A DNA stretch of 64,000 nucleotides from Pyrus communis (lineage: Eukaryota; Streptophyta; Magnoliopsida; Rosales; Rosaceae). A model generated the notes under the pieces. That model ran no database searches, had not been told where the DNA came from, and was given only the letters and a program-made list of their open reading frames with translations. The stretch spans positions 28,060,428 to 28,124,427 of the forward strand of contig NC_084803.1 of assembly GCF_963583255.1 (NCBI RefSeq), read 5' to 3'. Shown one piece after another: positions 11,502-22,511 of the stretch. Every line of letters starts with the position of its first letter. The stretch's first letter is position 1. Position numbers and translations under genes: made by a program.

Positions 11502-11901
11502 GAATTGTAAGACGGTACCCATTTCATTCCGAATCCATCAAAGCTAAAACCCAAATATTGAAGTTTTCAAATCTGTCCTCTTGCGAAACACACCTTTGAA
11601 AGTTTGATGGATCAATTTGTGACAAAAAAAAAAAAAAAAAGATTCAGGGAGTAGATTTGGACAAACAAAGAAGTTATTAGGCAAATTTGAATTTTTGAGA
11701 AATCCCCCGAAAAAAGCAGTGCGTTCATGAGCATTCGTCCTGCTTTTCGCCGCCTGGACATATAACCTTGTACAATCTTCTGGCTCTCTGAAACTTCTTA
11801 TTTCTGGCCCAATTTTTCCGACTCCTCCGTCGAAACAATAACTTCTCTCTGAAACGCCGCCGCCGCAGCCGTAGCAGAGAGAGAGAAGAGAAGAGTTTCT
11901 A
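11502..11901 (+). promoter_or_regulatory. Upstream and 5' leader region of the carA copy
   Basis: After an A-run (about 11482-11501) the 400 bases before the carA ATG hold a second A-run (11625-11641) and a GA-rich microsatellite just before the ATG (11876-11895), common in plant leaders. No clear TATA box stands out. The minus-strand open frame across this stretch has no recognisable domain. Confidence 0.4.
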
Positions 11902-14900
11902 ATGGCCACAACCGCTGTCAACTTAGCTCTAATAAACCCGTGGACTTTGTCTGTTCCAAAGTCTCCAAATCCTTGAAATCTTAGGGTTTTCACTCTCAGA
12001 TGCTCCTCCGCCACATCAAACTCTGTCCCAGGTACTGCTGCCTCTCTTTCATTGCCCTCATTGTTTGAATTGTTGTATCTCATTGTACCAGTTTTCCTAA
12101 AGTGTGAATTATTATTTATTTATTTTCCTTAATCATGTTTAATTTACTGACAGTAATTATATTGAAAGACAAGCAGAAATGGTGGATTTATTTGTTTAAA
12201 CAATCCACAAGTTAGTTATTTAGATATGAAATTACTCTTCTTTTGTTCAGCCTACATGTTTTAGATGAGTAGACAATTAATTAAAACTTAAAAATTTAGG
12301 CATTATATGTATTGGACACAAATATCTAAACCCTTTTTCTCCAATTGGTAATTATAATTTTAAACATTTATATAGAAATTTCAAGTTTATTAGCGTCCCG
12401 CGTGGTAGAAAAAATCTGAAACTTTGACACGAACTATCTGATAGACTCCCGAACATCCTCCAATTGGAATCACTCCAAAATTCATCTGTTTGATCACCTT
12501 TTCTCGAGAGGAAGCCACATGTCTACATTAAAAATATAAATCAAAGTATCAAAATCTCACCAAACTAATAACCAAAACATACTAAGAATAGGATAAAACA
12601 TATAACATGAAATTGCCTCAACACCATGCTTTCTAATTCCTTACTAATACAGGTTTTTTCATGCGGCAATGCTTTTCATCTATAAGACTGAACCGTCCCC
12701 TCCCCAATGTTATACCATAAGTGTTCCACAACAGAATCTGTGCATGCTAGTCACTTAGTTTTTGATCTCGTCATTTGGTTTTACTTCTATGATTTAGGTT
12801 TGGCAGAAACACCATGGAAGACTTCGGATGCTAGACTTGTGCTTGAAGATGGTTCAATCTGGAGGGCTAAGTCATTCGGTGCTTCAGGAACTCAAGTTGG
12901 TGAAGTTGTTTTCAATACATCCTTGATCGGGTGAGATGACTTATAAATGGTGCATTTCCCAGCACTTTATCTTAAAATGTCAATTGGTTACTTTTCTTTT
13001 CTCTTCGTGGTTTTTAGCTGCTACACAACCTTTTAGCTTCCAAAACAAGGGTCCTCTTATTCAACTTGAGCATTAAATTCACTTACCAACCGTTTGCTAG
13101 CCTCTCCGAAAGCTATCATAATGTCAAGTTATTTCAGAAACTGCCCACTTGTTACGGTATCCTTTCCTTTTCCTGATTTGGTTCATTCATTACTAAAACA
13201 AAAGGTATGGAATTTGAGTCATTATCCTCACGGTGCTTATGTAAATATTTGCTAGAGTTTTCTGCGTCTCAAAGATTGTAGGGTTTGGCATGAGGGCCTA
13301 ATTTGAATCTGAGTGTGGGACCAAGTTTGAGGGATTTCTGGGTATCGTAGTAAAGAAAAAAAATATTTTTGTTCCCTAGGTTTTAGGAATATGGAGAGGT
13401 TGGTTCACACGTCATGGCATTTTTTTATTTCACAGAATAGTTGATTCTTCATGTCATCATACCTGGATGTCATTACCTTGGTTCTTACTCCTGCTTGGTG
13501 AACTACATGCACCTACTAAGAAATGATCCTGTAACTCACCCACCACCCTTGTTATTAAGGGAAAGGAGGGTTTTGTTATGCCTGAAAACCGTAGTTGCTT
13601 GTTCTTATCCAAACTAAGTACATCCACATACACTTTACACAGTTGTGAATGTTCTTCTAGGTTTGCGATGTATATGCTTCTATGCATGCTGTCTATTAGT
13701 CGGATGACTACGCGAGTCAGTCAGATAATGTTTGAGCTATTATGAACCTGAGTACAATCTGGCCAATGATATGAAATGTTGTATGCATCTTATGTCTCTC
13801 TCCCATCTGAATCTAAAGATAATAATTGTATTTTTTTTGTTACATTGGAGGGAGTCAAACCCTTGCCGTCTTAATTCTAACCCATGTAGCCTCCCTCATC
13901 ACTTGAGGTAACCCCAAGGGTATAAAAATAAGGGAAATTTTATTTGGACCCAACTTTTCTATCTCTACACCCAACTAATATTTTCTCTTCTCTGAACTTC
14001 CAAATTTTCCCTTAAATAATAAACATTGAAGTTTTCTTTGTGTCTCTAAACCCAAACCCTACGACCACCACTGCAGGCCTCCATTATTTCTGACGAACCG
14101 AACTCAAACGCCAGCAACGCTAAAATCGACAAATCAAGAGTGGAGAACAAGTGGTGTAGGAGTCCTAATGTGAATCTTAAAGCAAACTTAAGTTGCAAAA
14201 GCCCGTTTTTTATTTCAATCGACATAAGGACCTTGGGTTATGAAATCCCCTCCACATCATATGAATAAGCCCTTTTTCTTCACATATTGATTTACGGAAA
14301 GGAAATTAATACTATTATTCTCATGAAAAGTGGGAATGCCAAGGAAAGATATCCTCTCCAGTTCCACACCGACTTTTTTTCTTTTCCAAGTAGTTTTTTT
14401 ATTTTGAGAAATCTTTTCCAAGTAGTGAGATCCAAGGGAGAGAAAACAAGAGCATCAATGGTCGCAATGCTTGTATTGGGTTCACTGGAGAAAATGAAGG
14501 TGTAGTGGTGGTGGTGATGTGGGTGTCAATATAAAACCTTTAATATTTATTTTCTCATTCTTATTTATTTAAGGGCAAATTTGAAAGTTTAGTCAAGAAA
14601 ATTTGTTAGTTGGGTGTAGAGATAAAAAGGTTGGGTCCAAATAAAATTTCTCTAAAAATAATCAGACTTTGGGTGACGAAAATCAGTGCTTGCATGAATG
14701 GAAGTGGTCACCACATCTTTGGTTGGATATCAAAGTCTATAGAGTTGATAAGTTCGGCATGATCATACATGAATTGAAGTCTGATATATGGCCATTCTAT
14801 ATTTATATGCAGGTATCAAGAAATTCTTAGACCCTAGTTATGCTGGTCAGTTTGTGCTGATGACGAACCCACATATAGGAAATACCGGTGTAAATTTTGG

Positions 14901-16855
14901 TAGGTGGATTTTTTTTCATGTTAAAAATTATGTTGACTTGGCTTCGTTGAATTCTCATATTGATGGGTTCCTATCAGCTGACGAAGAATCAAAGCAATGC
15001 TTCCTTGGTGGTCTAGTGATCAGAAGTTTAAGTATCAGGTACGCTTCCTTTGTAATTTTGCTGAATGAGCTGTGCTCAGTTATTTCAATCAATTGGTTTT
15101 GTTAATTGTTTTGGATGTTTTGCAGTACTTCAAATTGGAGATGTGCAGAAACTCTTGGTGATTATTTAGCGGAGAGGAATATCATGGGAGTTTGTAAGTT
15201 CAACCATGAGATTAAATTTGAAGGCTCTGAGATTTTGAATCATGTTAATTTGTGTAATATGCTTTTTCTGTGTAACTTCTAACTTTTGCTTTCGATGCTG
15301 ACTGATTATACAACAGATGATGTTGACACGCGTGCTATCACCCGCAGATTAAGGCAAGATGGAAGCCTTATTGGTGTTTTGAGTACAAAAGAGTCAAAAG
15401 AAGAGAGGAACTTTTGGAAATGTCTCATTCATGGGATATTGTTGGTAAGAATCTCATGCAGTTAGTTAAAGAAGTTTGTAAGTACTGCACATGTAAAAGT
15501 CCATGCTTGAATATAATTTTGTAGGGGTTGATTTGATAACTGGTGTCACATGCAAGGCCCCTTATGAATGGGTTGATAAAACAAATTCAGAGTGGGAATT
15601 TAACTACAAAGGAAGAGATGGAGAGGCTTTTCATGTAAGTTAACAGTAAGTTCTGTTTGAATTTTGAATTACTACGGTATTGCTTTGCCATTGGCATGAG
15701 GTAGTTCAGTCATATTAATTCTTTTTCTACGGGTATTGAAGGTTATTGCATATGATTTTGGAATCAAACATAACATACTTAGGCGCTTGGCTTCCCACTG
15801 CTGTAAAATTACTGTTGTGCCATCAACATACTCTGCATCAGAGACCCTTACGAGGAAACCAGATGGGGTTATTTTTAGCAATGGCCCTGGAGACCCATCT
15901 GCAGTTCCTTATGCTGTTGAAACAGTCAAGGAGATACTTGGAAAGGTTCCTGTTTTTGGAATTTGCATGGGTCATCAATTGCTTGGCCAGGCATTAGGTG
16001 GTAAAACTTTTAAAATGAAGTTTGGTCACCATGGAGGAAATCATCCAGTCCGCAACCTTGGTACTGGACGTGTTGAGATAAGCGCTCAGGTAACTAAAAC
16101 ATATAAGTCTGTTTTAAAAATAATGCAGCAATGCTTGAAACTATGCCATATGAAATAAATTTTGAAGAACTAAACTGGCATAAACTGGCATCCTAAAGTA
16201 AGCACGCCGACGGGATAGGGCTTTAACATGTTGTGCTAGATTCTGCACCCCTGACCCTCTTCTGCTTTGTTTCTAGGCAAGTTAAGGTAAAGCACATCTA
16301 TGAATTAAACTTTTATCTCTACATTTTCTTGTGCCAGAACCACAATTATGCGGTCGACCCTGCATCACTTCCAGAAGGTGTAGAAGTAACTCATGTCAAT
16401 CTTAATGATGGAAGCTGTGCTGGTCTTGTCTATCCTGCAATAAACATCATGTCTCTTCAGTACCACCCTGAAGCATCCCCTGGACCACGTGATTCAGATT
16501 ATGGTAAATGTTTCTAATGACTGATAAATAAATTTCTATTTTACAATTAACAACTATGGAAGGTACTTGCGGTTCTTTCTTTCAAAACCTTTCTAGAAAT
16601 ATGCACTTTTCCTAGCTAATGTTGAATTTAATAACTAGCTGCAAGGGGAGGTTAGAGTTCATAGCATGTCAATTTTTTCCCTGCGGCTTTTTACGGGCTA
16701 ATTTTCTAAGCCTACATACCTTATTTCATTTCTTTATGACAATGGTATATACTTACTGTATGACTTTAAGAAACCAATACTGAGGAAAGGAAACTTTGAA
16801 CTGCAGCTTTACGGAATTTGTAGAGCTGATGAAGAGAGTAAAAGTAAATGCATGA
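11902..16855 (+). pseudogene. carA: Carbamoyl-phosphate synthase small subunit (plastid type), broken
   Basis: The intact family makes the glutamine-hydrolysing subunit of carbamoyl-phosphate synthase, acting in plastids for arginine and pyrimidine synthesis. Ten exons with GT..AG borders are readable: 11902-12031, 12798-12930, 14813-14899, 14978-15038, 15126-15193, 15317-15444, 15525-15634, 15742-16089, 16338-16503, 16807-16855. Exons 2-7 give the N-terminal domain ([30 protein letters not shown]); exon 8 holds the class I glutaminase nucleophile Cys in GICMGHQ (15964); exon 9 the His and Glu of YHPEASPGP (16464, 16470). Lesions: TGA at 11974 in the transit peptide, a 2-base loss near 14828 (LTDPSY), a 1-base loss near 15405, and a 1-base loss near 16816 in the last exon. 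The catalytic triad is otherwise intact. I read it as a recently dead copy; clustered assembly indels are the alternative. Intron 2 carries a MITE. Confidence 0.9.
13932..14652. mobile_element. Mutator-type MITE in carA intron 2
   Basis: Long terminal inverted repeats of about 100 bases begin GGGAAATTTTATTTGGACCC at the left and GAGAAATTTTATTTGGACCC at the right (reverse complement). Homology continues through ATCTCTACACCCAACTAA and CCCTTAAATAA. A perfect 9-bp target duplication, TAAAAATAA, flanks it (13923-13931 and 14653-14661). Length 721 bp, no coding capacity. The 9-bp duplication and long TIRs point to Mutator-like mobilisation. Confidence 0.9.
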
Positions 16856-17921
16856 AGGCTAAGCACCCGATTTATTGATGGAAGGCATGCTTAAGGTGGC
16901 GAGGTTTAAAAGACAATCCACCTGCTGCTCGTCTCTATTTGATTAACAAGTGTTGCTTCAAGTGCAGAAGACTATTGAGGAGTATTCTTCCCCTTTTTCT
17001 TCCGTCGTGTTTTTGTTCATAATTCTGAACTTGTAGAAGATTATGTTGCTTAGACATCCGGTGCAATTTGTAAAACAGAACTCATGTCATAGAGTCGATA
17101 ATTTTGGTTGGGGTTATGTTGTTTCTTTTCTGCCTTATTGGCGTTGAATACAATGGTTATTCTATGACAGCAACCTAATTTGCAACCATACAAAACTGGT
17201 CATGATAGTTGGCACCCAAATTTGGGTGTCTGGTTTAGAAAATCAGATGGACCACGCGCATATGGGTAGTATTAGTACCATAGTTGACATGTATGGTTGA
17301 GCAAACAGAGAAGGGGAAAAATCGAAAAGAATTAGGGCTCGTTTGGTAACTATTTCATTTTTAGTTATATGTAGAAGGAAAATATATGGGAGAATGAAAG
17401 AAAGAAGGAGAAGAACGAACGAAAGAGAGATGGAGGAGGGCGTTGAGAAGGGATATGAACCTCTTTATTTGGAAGAAAGTTCTAACGTTGTTACTCAAAA
17501 GGATTATTGCTCTATATTATTGTGAGTTCATGGGCTAATACTCATAAATTTTTAGTTTAGAAACCAAAGCTGGAATTTGACCAAAATCTAAATATTAATA
17601 CTCCAAGTATCTTCAAACATAAGGCACCATATTCATAAAATTGGAAGGGTTTTTTGTCATGACAAAAGAAATTGGAACTGATTTCTTCACTCTTTTTCTC
17701 CGTTGTGCAAATTATTTATTTTTCATGTGTGGATTACAATTTTTCGAATGGAATTAAATAAAATAAAGATCAAACAACATAAATAAATACAAATGTGTAG
17801 AACGAAAAACAAAATTATGAAATAAATTTTCGTACAATTAGGGGGTTGGTTTGCATTGTATGAAATTTGAAGTGCGTTGGTGCAAGATGAAGCAGGAGAT
17901 TAGCAGCACTGCACAACACCT
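16856..17921. other. Gene-less stretch downstream of the carA copy
   Basis: Probably begins with the former 3' untranslated region of carA. Around 17330 a GGGCTCGTTTGGTAAC motif resembles ends of plant DNA transposons, but no matching inverted end was found. No supported gene. Confidence 0.5.
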
Positions 17922-17929
17922 GTTGCTAA

Positions 17930-18595
17930 TAGGGGTGGGTTCAATTTCATTCGGTTCGGTTTTTTGCCAAAATTGAAACTGAACCAAAACTTTAGTAGTT
18001 TCGGTTTGTTTGGTTCGATTTTTTTCAGCTTGGTTTTGTTTGGTTCGGTTTCAGTATTGTTTGGTTTTTTATTTTATTTTATAAAATTTGATCTTTTTTA
18101 ATATGGAATTTAGAAAAGAGGCTTACATTGGTAGACTAATAATAAGAAAATGGGGAAAGTGGGAAGGTAGTTGTACATTCTATCAACAATCTCAATTACA
18201 AAGAAAAATGATCATCATATCCATTCAAAAAGCAAACACATAGAGAAGCTCTTCCAAGTTCCAAAGCCTTCTAAAATTTTCCTCTATAACCAATGGAATA
18301 TCCTCCGTAATTGAACCAAGTATGCTCCTTGAAAAAGCCCTAGGCTTAGTTTCAAACTTGGCAACAAAGTTTCACAAAAGAAACATCATGGGCATACATT
18401 CATAAAGTGCAAAAGACATTCGGTTTGGTTCGGTTCAATTCGGTTTCCGAACCTCCAAATCCGAAACCAAACCAATAAACTTCAGTTTAGTTCGGTTTTT
18501 CATTTTTCGGTTTGGTTTTCTTTTTCTTGGTTTTCAATTTCGGTTCGGTATTCAATCCCTTTTTTATGGGTTTCGGTTTTTTGAACCTACCCCTA
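17930..18595. mobile_element. hAT-type MITE (666 bp)
   Basis: The ends are inverted: TAGGGGTGGGTTCAA at the left and the reverse complement TAGGGGTAGGTTCAA at the right. An 8-bp duplication GTTGCTAA flanks it (17922-17929 and 18596-18603), the hAT hallmark. Both arms are full of GGTTCGGTTT-type repeats (plus in the left arm, both senses in the right), while the centre (~18110-18410) is unrelated AT-rich DNA with no open frame. Confidence 0.92.
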
Positions 18596-18603
18596 GTTGC
18601 TAA

Positions 18604-19571
18604 TTTATAAATGTCATTGACAAACCTACGGGACGGTAAGCCGATGTGGCAAAGCAAGACGACTAAGATTAAATCATAAAGGTAATGCTAGGGACACTAA
18701 ATTTGTAGACAAAACATAGAGGTGCACGACATGAGGTTGCCAACAAGCAGATGCGGATGTAAGCTCTGTTAGGTGGACATGACAAGACAAGCTCCGCTAG
18801 GCAAGTATGACATCACAAGTTATGTTCAGCGAACAAGACAAGCGAGCGATTCAAGCGAACAATTCAAGCAAGCAATTCTAGCGAACATGCAAACAAGTAA
18901 CCCAAGTGAACAAGCGAGCTAAACAAGCAGATTTCGGCAAATAGACAAACAAATTCTAACAATAAACAAACGAGATTTCTATATCCCAATTGCAACAACA
19001 AATCAATCCAATTTTTCATCATGTACACAATGTCACTCGAGTGGTCACAACTCCAAGCACTCAAGCAATTGTTGTGGGGGCAACACTCCATATACGCACT
19101 CAACAAAAGCAACCCTTCTAAAAAACAATTTGTATTGGTTCAATAATAAGCAAGTAGAAACCCAACAATTTTTTTTTTCCTTCTTTTGGTGGGGGTATTC
19201 TCCAAGATCATGCAACACATGGAATGGAGCAATCATGGTGCCATGTCAAATTTCAGAAGGGGATTTGTAAAACAATAGTGGCTGGGTTGTAGGTGATGGA
19301 ATAGTGTGGGTTGTAAAGGCAACGAGCAAGGTAGGTTCGGGGTTTTATCAACAACACAAGGTTAGATCAGCGAGAGTTTAAGTTTCAGTTGAGTCTGGGC
19401 AGATGTGGGAGACAAGATGATGCTTGTGAGGTGGTGAGGTGGTTCTGCCAAGCATGAGATCGTGGTGGTCTCATGTGGTACGAGCAAATTTGAAGAAGCA
19501 ACAAGGCACGAGTTTAGGGCAGACGAGCCTGGTAAGTGTGACGACGATGCAAGTCGAGCTGGGTTACAGGT
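18604..19571. other. Gene-less stretch with AAGCGAACAA-type repetition
   Basis: Degenerate short repeats such as AAGCGAGCGATTCAAGCGAA occur at 18838-18930. Small minus-strand frames have no known motif. Nothing else supportable is seen before the gypsy LTR. Confidence 0.5.
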
Positions 19572-19925
19572 TGTTAGATACCAATTCCTTACTAGTTCAA
19601 CCTTAACCTTAACCTTGATGCAAGGAAGCTATTGTGGATAAATGGGAAGAAGAAGATAAAAGTTGTTTTTGTAAAATATTTTTCATTACTTTCAAATCTA
19701 ACCGGAGAGAGAGAGGGGGGGGGGGGAGAGAGAGAGAGATGGAGAGTTGGTTTAATACTACTACCAACATTCCATATGTGTGAGTGCCACATGACATAAA
19801 AGGATAAAACACTAAAACAAACTTCTCACAAAGGAAAATTACATATTAACCCCAATTCCTTACATTTTGACCCCAACACTTAATTATTTGTGATTGAGGC
19901 AATCATAATACTGCAGTACATAACA
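19572..19925 (-). repeat. 3' LTR of the second gypsy element
   Basis: Matches 26425-26732 along its length (TGTTAGATAC..AATTCCTTAC, GATGCAAGGAAGCTAT, TACCAACAT, CAAACTTCTCACAA, TACATTTTGACCCCAA). A GA/G microsatellite at 19701-19739 adds length. On the minus strand the inner edge follows a purine-rich AAAGGGGATGCA (polypurine tract, about 19928-19940). ACAGGT occurs at the outer edges of both LTRs, but it overlaps the terminal CA, so the target duplication is uncertain. Confidence 0.88.
19701..19739. repeat. (GA)n/(G)n microsatellite
   Basis: GAGAGAGAG, a G-run of about ten, then GAGAGAGAGAGAGA, inside the 3' LTR and absent from the 5' LTR at the matching position, so it expanded after insertion. 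Confidence 0.9.
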
Positions 19926-22511
19926 ATGCATCCCCTTTGAAAATTAACCTTGTCCTCAAGGTTCAAACAAGAAAATCTTGAAATCGAGACTTGAAAGTAT
20001 CAAAATCTTCCCAAGATGCCTCTATAGCTTCTTGTCCACTCTATTGCACCAGAAGTTACACACCAGCTACATTTCCTTTTTTATACATCCTCCTAGAAAG
20101 TATTGTTATAGGAGTTTGATCAGCCAACCCATCTTGTGTTACTTGTGCCAGCACCAAACTTGGAACCACATAATCTCCCAGGTTTTTTTTTTTTTTTTTT
20201 TTTTTTAAGACAGCTAACATGGCACACATGATGTATTTTTGTTCCCTCTGGCAGCTTGAGTTTGTAAGCCACAATCCCAATTCTCTCAAGAACTTCATAA
20301 GGTCCATAGAACCTAGGTTGCAATTTGTTATAACCATAGGATGCAAGAGATTGAAGCTGATAGAGAACCAACTTCAAATATAGAATATCACCCACTTCAA
20401 AGTATCTCTCATTCCTTTTTCAGCTAACTTGAATCTTCATCTTGTTTTGAGCTAATTCTAAATTTCTTTTGAGGATAGTTAACATCCCATCTCTCTCCAA
20501 CAAGATATGTTCCACTATGGCAATATTAGTGAATTCCATTTAATATTGCACTACGTGAGGAGGTGAATGTCTATAAACTAACTCAAAAGGAGTAAATCTT
20601 GCATAGGTATGATAAGAGGTGTTGAAGCACCACTCAGCCTAAGGTAACCATTGCAGCCAGTTCTTAGGTTGCCCTCCTACAAAGCACCTTAGATAGGTTT
20701 CAAGCATTTATTCATGACTTCACTTTGACCATCACTCTAGGGATGATACCTAGAGCTCATGCATAATTTGGAACCTTGTAGTTTAAACAACCCTTTTCCA
20801 GAAGGCACTAAGAATATTGAATCTCTATAACTCACAATTGAATTTGGCATGCCATGTAACTGGAAGACATTATATTAATGAAGGCTTGAGCAGTAGTGGC
20901 TGTAGTGCAAAGGTGAAAGAGTGCAATAAAATGAACATTCTTAGGCAATATGTCCACCACTAACAATCTTGCATATGCAACTAGGAAGTCCCAATATGAA
21001 ATCCATGCTAATATCAAACCATATTTTATGAGGAATAGGTAAAGGTTGCAAAAGTCCAAGTGGAGCAATGGTTTCCACTTTGTTTTGTTAACATACCCCA
21101 CACTCTACCACAAATTTCCTTATGTCTATCTTCATTCCATGCTAGTATAATCCTTTTTTAATTTTGTGGTAGGTTTTAACCACACCTTGATGCCCACCTC
21201 CAGGAATAGCATGATACTTCTATAATCTTTTGCTTCCACTCATATATAGGACTTAGGAAAATCCTCCTTTTATAACACAGGAAACCATTGTCAACTGCAT
21301 ACTTGGCAAGTGTAGAAGACCCTTCACCTTGCTTGGAATTATAAATCACCTTTTTTATTTTAGCTAAGATTCACTTATCTGTTTCAATGTGCCTTCTCCA
21401 ATCCACCCAAAGTATAGGTAAGAGATAGCTACACACTCTATAGAAAAACCAAGTAATGTTAGGAGAAGTAATTGATGTATCACTTTGTACACTAGAAAAA
21501 GCATCAGCCACTATATTCTCACTGCCACTTTTGTACTGAATCTCATAATCAAAACCCAAAAGTTTGACAACTCACTTTTGTTGGAAATGAGTGTTTTCTC
21601 TCTAGCCCAGCAAATACTTAAGATTATTGTGATCAGTCTTGATTATAAAGTATCTTCACTGTAAGTAATTCTGTTATTTCTTCACAGCATGGACAATGGC
21701 CATTAATTCCGTCTTATAGGTTGAAAGAGTTTGGTTTTTGGGGCCCAAAACTTGGCTAGTAAAGGCAATGGGCCTCTTGTTTTGCTACAACATTGCTCCA
21801 ATACCCTTATCTGAAACACCACATTTTAATACAAAGGGTTGATTGAAATCAGGAAGTGCTAACACTCGAGGACATGCCATGATTCTTGTAAGCTTCTCAA
21901 ATGCCTCCACTGTATCTGAGCTCTAAAGGAAGCCATCCTTCTTAGTCAAATTATATAGAGGTTGACAAATCTTCCCATATCCTAGAACAAATTTTTTTAT
22001 AATATCTAGTAAGTCTAAGGAAACATCTTAGTTCCTTCACAGTCTTGAGCAAAAGCTAATCTTGAATAACTTGTAGCTTTGAGGAATTTGCAGAGACTCC
22101 TTATTTTGAGACAATATGACCTAAATACTCCACCTTACTCCAACCAAAGGAGCATTTAGATTTCTTCAAGAATAACTGATTCTGTTGCAGAATCTCAAAC
22201 ATTTTATATAAGTGCCCCAAATGTTCATCCCAAGTTTTGTTGTAAATGAGAATATCATAAAAAAAATACCAGCACAAACTTCCTTAAGGCTTGAAGAGGC
22301 CATTCATCAAGTTTTAGAAAGTGACATGAGCATTAGTAAGCCCAAAGGGCATGACTAAAAACTCATAGTGCCCTTCATGGGTTCTGAAAGCTGTTTTCTC
22401 CACATCTTCTTGTTGCATAAGTATTTGATGGTACCCAGATCTAAGATCCAACTTGGAAAAATAACAAGCCCAAAAAAATTTATCTAACAAGTCATCTATT
22501 AATAGGATAAG

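Noticed and set aside
11544..12083. 179-codon minus-strand frame
   Set aside because: It overlaps the promoter and first exon of the carA copy in antisense; poly-Phe arises from A-runs and no domain is recognisable.
20120..20395. Poly-Lys-tailed protein
   Set aside because: The Lys run comes from a 25-base T-run; upstream it is the integrase end of the gypsy element.
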